DNA of 64,000 nt from JANQQJ01 sp046290575. GTDB taxonomy: Bacteria > Pseudomonadota > Alphaproteobacteria > SMXS01. The DNA lies in NCBI GenBank assembly GCA_046290575.1, contig JBKAGX010000002.1, positions 496,001 through 560,000 on the forward strand. Direction: 5' to 3'. How positions within the stretch are numbered: the first letter of the stretch is position 1; every line of letters begins with the position of its first letter. Shown piece after piece: positions 60,449-64,000 of the stretch. The translations under genes and the position numbers were made by a program. The notes below the pieces were generated by a model. That model saw only the letters and a list, made by a program, of their open reading frames with translations, was not told the DNA's origin and ran no database searches.

Positions 60449-61463
60449 CGCGACGCGCTGCCCGGCGATCTTCGGCGTCGAGGGACTGACGCTTCGCGCC
60501 GATGAGCGGGCCTTCTTCGAAGTGGAAAAACCCTTAGGGTTCATTCTCTTTGCCCGGAATATAGATAATCCAGATCAAGTTAAAGCGCTGGTCCGTGATC
60601 TGAAATCCACAGTGGGTGAAGCCCCCTCGCTGGTGCTGATCGATCAGGAAGGCGGCCGCGTCGCGCGCCTGCGGCAGCCGCATTGGCCGGAATACCCCAA
60701 AGGCGCTGATTTCGGTGAGCGCTACGGGCAAGACCCACAGGCGGCCCTCAAAGCTATCAAAACCAACGCACGGCTGATCGCCGATGATTTGGCGGCACTG
60801 GGGATCAATGTCGATTGCCTGCCCATTTTGGACGTGCGGGCGCCGGACGGTCACGATGTGATCGGCGACCGTGCCTATGGCAGTGACCCTGAGGCGGTTG
60901 CGGCGCTGGGCCGTGCGGTCTGTGAAGGCCTGTTGGAAGGCGGTGTGCTACCGGTCATCAAGCACATGCCCGGGCACGGAAGGGCGATGTCTGATTCACA
61001 CCACGAACTTCCGGTGGTTGATGCGCCGTTGGAAGAACTCGAAAAGACTGACTTTGCCCCTTTCCAGGCGTTGGCCGATATGCCGCTGGGGATGACAGGC
61101 CACCTGCTGTTTACGCAATTGGATCGTGAGGAGTCTGCGACAACCTCTTCATTTGTCATCAAAAATGTCATGCGCGGGTTTATTGGCTTCGACGGACTTT
61201 TGATGTCGGATGACCTGAACATGGAGGCGCTGGAGGGCACGCTAGGCGAGCGGGCTGCGCGGGCGCAGGCGGCGGGGTGCGATGTCGCGCTTCACTGCAA
61301 TGGCAATCTCGAAGAGATGCGGCAGGTTGCGGAGGCGCTTTCTCCGATAACAGACAAGGCGATGGCACGGTTCAATGCGGCTTTGGCACTCTTGAAGCCC
61401 CCTGAAGCCTTTGATCGCAAAGCAGCGGTCGCGGAACGCAACCGGCTTCTCGCCGTCGCCTGA
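60438..61463 (+). CDS. nagZ: Beta-N-acetylhexosaminidase NagZ
   Basis: This family 3 glycoside hydrolase of 341 residues removes GlcNAc from anhydro-muropeptides during cell-wall recycling. Conserved parts are FILFARNIDNP, LVLIDQEGGRVARLR, the catalytic loop KHMPGHGRAMSDSHHELPVVD with the general-base His, and GLLMSDDLNMEAL with the nucleophile Asp. The start at 60438 lies inside the SPOR gene and the stop shares a base with the M50 protease start. Confidence 0.97.
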   Translation: MAPDATRCPAIFGVEGLTLRADERAFFEVEKPLGFILFARNIDNPDQVKALVRDLKSTVGEAPSLVLIDQEGGRVARLRQPHWPEYPKGADFGERYGQDPQAALKAIKTNARLIADDLAALGINVDCLPILDVRAPDGHDVIGDRAYGSDPEAVAALGRAVCEGLLEGGVLPVIKHMPGHGRAMSDSHHELPVVDAPLEELEKTDFAPFQALADMPLGMTGHLLFTQLDREESATTSSFVIKNVMRGFIGFDGLLMSDDLNMEALEGTLGERAARAQAAGCDVALHCNGNLEEMRQVAEALSPITDKAMARFNAALALLKPPEAFDRKAAVAERNRLLAVA

Positions 61464-62134
61464 TGGAGCTTCTGTACAAAATCTCCACCTGGGCGATCCC
61501 CGTCATTATCGCGATCACCATTCACGAGGTCGCGCATGGTTACACGGCGTGGAAACTGGGCGACGATACCGCCCGACGGGCAGGGCGTCTGACGCTGAAT
61601 CCCATCGCGCACGTCCACCCTGTAGGCACGATTCTGATGCCGGGAGCGTTGCTGCTGCTGGGGTTGCCGCCGTTCGGGTTCGCAAAGCCGGTCCCGGTGG
61701 ATTTCAGGAGGCTACACCACCCCAAAAGCGACATGGTCTGGGTGGCCGGTGCCGGACCGGCGATCAATATCATTCTGGCAGCCGCGTCCGCGCTGTTGTT
61801 GAATGTCGTGCAGTTTATGCCGGTCGGCACCCAGCACTGGTTCGCCGATACATTGGAAATATCCATTATTATTAATCTTGTACTGGCAATTTTTAATATG
61901 ATTCCTGTGCCGCCCCTGGATGGTGGCCGGGTGGCGGTCGGGCTGCTGCCGATACCGGCGGCACGGGCATTGGCCCAGGTGGAGCGCTATGGCTTGCCGA
62001 TCATCTTCGGTGCGTTGCTGATTCCCTGCCAACGACCTTGTTCGGAACCAATTTAACCTGTGGGCGCGCTGATATTGCCGGTGGTCGAGTTTCTGTATAA
62101 TGGGTTGATGAGCCTGTTCTTCTTCGGGCGTTGA
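61463..62134 (+). pseudogene. Site-2 protease (M50) gene with compensating frameshifts
   Basis: This intramembrane metalloprotease-like gene has a zinc motif HEVAH at residues 21-25, GAGPAINI, and PVPPLDGGR late. As it stands the frame stops at TAA 62054-62056 (197 residues, ending CQRPCSEPI). The same frame resumes immediately as PVGALILPVVEFLYNGLMSLF and ends at TGA 62132-62134, 8 bp before scpA. Between about 62024 and 62055 another frame reads LPTTLFGTNL, which would join LLI to PVGAL naturally. One missing and one extra base would explain it. It may be a mutation or a sequence error; the active site is intact. Confidence 0.75.
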
Positions 62135-62141
62135 GGCGCAA

Positions 62142-62942
62142 TTGGCCGACCAAACGAGCAATATCACCCTGTTTGAGCCACCCAGTCCGGGTGGTGGCGA
62201 GCGTCTCGTGCTCAATATCGATGGGTTTGAGGGGCCGCTAGACGTGTTGCTGGCGTTGGCTCGAAACCAGAAGATCGATCTGGCGGAAATCTCCATCCTT
62301 CAGCTTTCCGAGCAATATCTTGAGTTCATTGCTGAAGCCCGCAAGGTCCGGCTGGAACTGGCGGCTGACTATCTTGTGATGGCAGCCTGGCTGGCCTATC
62401 TGAAATCCCGGTTGCTTCTGCCTGAGGAAAATGACGACGAAGAACCATCCGGCGACGAGCTGGCGGCGCAGCTGGCCTTTCGCTTGCAGCGGCTGGAAGC
62501 GATGCGCGCCCGGGCCGCGGAACTTATGTCACGCCACCGTGTCGGTCGGGATGTTTTCATGCGGGGCCAGCCCGAAGGAATCCGCCTGATTCGAAAATCG
62601 GCCTATATCGGTGACCTTTACGAGCTGCTGAGGGCCTATGCGGCGCAGAACGCCCGCGCCAAGGTTTCGGAATTGCGGATTTCGCGCACCCCGGTCTTCA
62701 GCATGGATGATGCGTTGGCGCGCCTGGAACAGCTTGTGGGGCACGTGCCTGAGTGGACCAGTCTGATCCAGTTTCTGCCTGAGTCCATTAAGGATACGGG
62801 GCTTTGGCGGTCGGCTGTTGCCAGTACCTTTGCCGCCAGCCTTGAATATGCCCGGCAGGGCAAAATCGAACTGCAGCAGAGCCAGCCCTTCGGCCAGCTT
62901 ATGATGCGTACCAAGACCTCGAAGAAGGATGGCGAGACATGA
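62142..62942 (+). CDS. scpA: Segregation and condensation protein A
   Basis: ScpA is the kleisin subunit of the SMC-ScpAB chromosome-condensing complex. The 266-residue protein shows FEGPLDVLLALARNQKIDLAEISILQLSEQYLEFI at the N-terminus, LVMAAWLAYLKSRLLLP, and a C-terminal winged-helix part that contacts the SMC head (SRTPVFSMDDALARLEQL). It starts at TTG 62142. It overlaps scpB by 4 bp. Confidence 0.96.
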   Translation: MADQTSNITLFEPPSPGGGERLVLNIDGFEGPLDVLLALARNQKIDLAEISILQLSEQYLEFIAEARKVRLELAADYLVMAAWLAYLKSRLLLPEENDDEEPSGDELAAQLAFRLQRLEAMRARAAELMSRHRVGRDVFMRGQPEGIRLIRKSAYIGDLYELLRAYAAQNARAKVSELRISRTPVFSMDDALARLEQLVGHVPEWTSLIQFLPESIKDTGLWRSAVASTFAASLEYARQGKIELQQSQPFGQLMMRTKTSKKDGET

Positions 62943-63574
62943 CGCCGGAACAGTTGGAACAGGTCCGTATGCTCGAAGCGCTGTTGTTTGCAGCGGCAGA
63001 GCCGCTGGACGAGGCGAGTATCGCCGACCGGATGCCCAAGGACGCGGATCTTCCTTTGCTGATTGAAGATTTGCAGCAAACCTATGCAAAACGCGGCGTC
63101 AATCTGGTGAAACGCGCCGATCGCTGGACCTTTCAGACCGCGCCTGACCTGGCCTTCCTGCTCCACAAGGAGGTGCAGGAAGAGCGTCGTTTGTCGCGGG
63201 CGGCGAATGAAACACTGGCGATTATTGCCTATCACCAGCCGGTCACCCGGGCCGAGATCGAAGAGATTCGCGGTGTGACGGTCAGTAAAGGCACCATCGA
63301 CGTGCTGATGGAAACCGGCTGGATCAGGCCACGCGGCCGCCGACAGACGCCGGGCCGCCCCGTGACCTATGGTGTTACCGATGACTTCCTGATCGAATTC
63401 GGGCTTGAATCCGTCAAGGACCTGCCGGGTTTGGAAGAACTGAAAGCGGCAGGTTTGCTGGATTCGGATGTGCCGCCGGCATTTCTCGCTGCTGCCACAC
63501 AAGAAGCATCCGAAGAAGAGGGCGCTGATGAGCTTCCGTTCGCGCCCCCACTGGAGTCTGAAACGGACGATTAA
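62939..63574 (+). CDS. scpB: Segregation and condensation protein B
   Basis: ScpB dimerises on ScpA and regulates the SMC ring. The 211-residue protein has two winged helices: MLEALLFAAAEPLDEASIADRMP, then TLAIIAYHQPVTRAEIEEIRGVTVSKGTIDVLMETGWI and GRPVTYGVTDDFLIEFGL. The acidic C-terminal tail (residues about 190-211) is typical. It is followed by tatA after 74 bp. Confidence 0.97.
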   Translation: MTPEQLEQVRMLEALLFAAAEPLDEASIADRMPKDADLPLLIEDLQQTYAKRGVNLVKRADRWTFQTAPDLAFLLHKEVQEERRLSRAANETLAIIAYHQPVTRAEIEEIRGVTVSKGTIDVLMETGWIRPRGRRQTPGRPVTYGVTDDFLIEFGLESVKDLPGLEELKAAGLLDSDVPPAFLAAATQEASEEEGADELPFAPPLESETDD

Positions 63575-63648
63575 GGTGCTTCGCCTTGTGCGGGGCCGGT
63601 TTCCGGCCTATTTGTGGGGCTCAACGTCAATCAAGGGGCTTTTTAACC

Positions 63649-63891
63649 ATGGGCAATATTGGATGGTGGCAGATCCTGATCGTTGCGGTGCTCGTGGTGC
63701 TGCTGTTCGGTCGTGGCAAGATCTCTGAGCTGATGGGCGATGTAGCCAAGGGGATCACGAATTTCCGCAAAGGTTTGGCGGAAGACGAAAAGGATGAGGC
63801 CGAGGGCGAGTCGGAAACCGCGGGCCTGCTCACCCGTGACGCTGAATCGGTCGACGTGACGCCCAAGAAGGACGAGGCCGCCAAAGGCTAG
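63649..63891 (+). CDS. tatA: Sec-independent translocase subunit TatA
   Basis: TatA forms the pore of the twin-arginine export system. The 80-residue protein has the short membrane helix WWQILIVAVLVVLLFGRGKI with the FGRGKI hinge, an amphipathic helix ELMGDVAKGITNFRKGL and an acidic tail. The ATG at 63649 (MGNIGWWQ) is the family start; upstream in-frame codons are unrelated. tatB follows. Confidence 0.96.
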   Translation: MGNIGWWQILIVAVLVVLLFGRGKISELMGDVAKGITNFRKGLAEDEKDEAEGESETAGLLTRDAESVDVTPKKDEAAKG

Positions 63892-63923
63892 TGGTGTTCC
63901 GGCCTTAAACAGGACGAATTCGC

Positions 63924-64000
63924 ATGTTTGACATCGGCCTGCCTGAAATGCTGGTCGTGATCGTGATCACGCTGATTGTGGTAGGGCCGAAAGACCTGCC
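63924..64000 (+). CDS. tatB: Sec-independent translocase subunit TatB (3' partial)
   Basis: Only the first 25 or so residues are in the window. MFDIGLPEMLVVIVITLIVV followed by GPKDLP is the diagnostic TatB N-terminus, with a conserved Glu in the membrane helix and the GPKDLP hinge. TatB recognises twin-arginine substrates with TatC, whose gene is expected beyond the right edge. Confidence 0.95.
   Translation, partial: MFDIGLPEMLVVIVITLIVVGPKDL

Overview
The window reads as chromosomal DNA of an alphaproteobacterium of roughly 60% G+C. The main clue is gene order, which I compare from memory of the class: fabH-ihfA-merR at the left end, rplM-rpsI, a pcm-like gene followed by tolC, a popZ-like gene followed by valS, and at the right end erpA / dgt-argS-SPOR-nagZ-(M50)-scpA-scpB-tatA-tatB. 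Class I PHA synthase, GlpX-type fructose bisphosphatase and COX15-type heme A synthase fit the same assignment. I cannot name a genus from the sequence alone. The window starts inside fabH and ends inside tatB.

Layout. 1-8.6 kb: fatty acid initiation, IHF alpha, a MerR regulator, tRNA-Pro, heme A synthase, ribosomal proteins L13/S9, a MATE exporter, argC and a gamma carbonic anhydrase. 8.6-16.9 kb: PHA synthase, the coupled aminotransferase-homoserine dehydrogenase pair, glpX, recJ and tRNA-Glu. 17-36 kb is the accessory stretch. It holds a DUF2161 protein, a carotenoid oxygenase, an FkbM methyltransferase, an orphan HicA-like protein, a GPP34 homologue with a STAS protein, an exported protease-like protein and a glutathione peroxidase. 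It continues with an epoxide hydrolase, a seven-repeat Cys/Trp exported protein, a cold-shock protein, a DUF502 membrane protein lacking any usual start codon and a sorbosone-dehydrogenase-like protein. Next come a small oxidase/methyltransferase/monooxygenase cluster, two tandem SUMF1-domain proteins, and two low-complexity exported proteins that share a C-terminal module.

36-41.4 kb: sulfur amino-acid genes (cysK-sseA-metC, one transcript) and queuosine genes (queF, queE, queC). 41.4-42.5 kb: a 92-bp direct repeat covering the 3' two-thirds of tRNA-Asn plus its terminator brackets a tiny AT-richer island with a DUF805-like gene, followed by tRNA-Cys. 42.5-50.5 kb: pcm-like, tolC, popZ-like, valS, ilvD. 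50.6-53.2 kb: a coupled ABC uptake operon. 53.2-56.7 kb: VOC protein, truncated hemoglobin, a di-iron-type metallo-hydrolase, xthA, a GNAT protein and erpA. 56.7-64 kb: the conserved right-hand operon.

Signals most worth attention: (1) the tRNA-Asn-bounded mini-island; (2) a perfect FNR-type box and a matching -10 hexamer upstream of the truncated hemoglobin gene; (3) the seven-repeat exported protein; (4) a 270-bp segment bounded by about 31-bp imperfect inverted repeats, lying between the two low-complexity protein genes; (5) a double frameshift near the 3' end of the M50 protease gene; (6) a DUF502 gene apparently starting at CTG; (7) five convergent gene pairs that overlap by exactly the 4-bp stop tetramer. 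No CRISPR array, prophage, transposase or integrase gene was seen.
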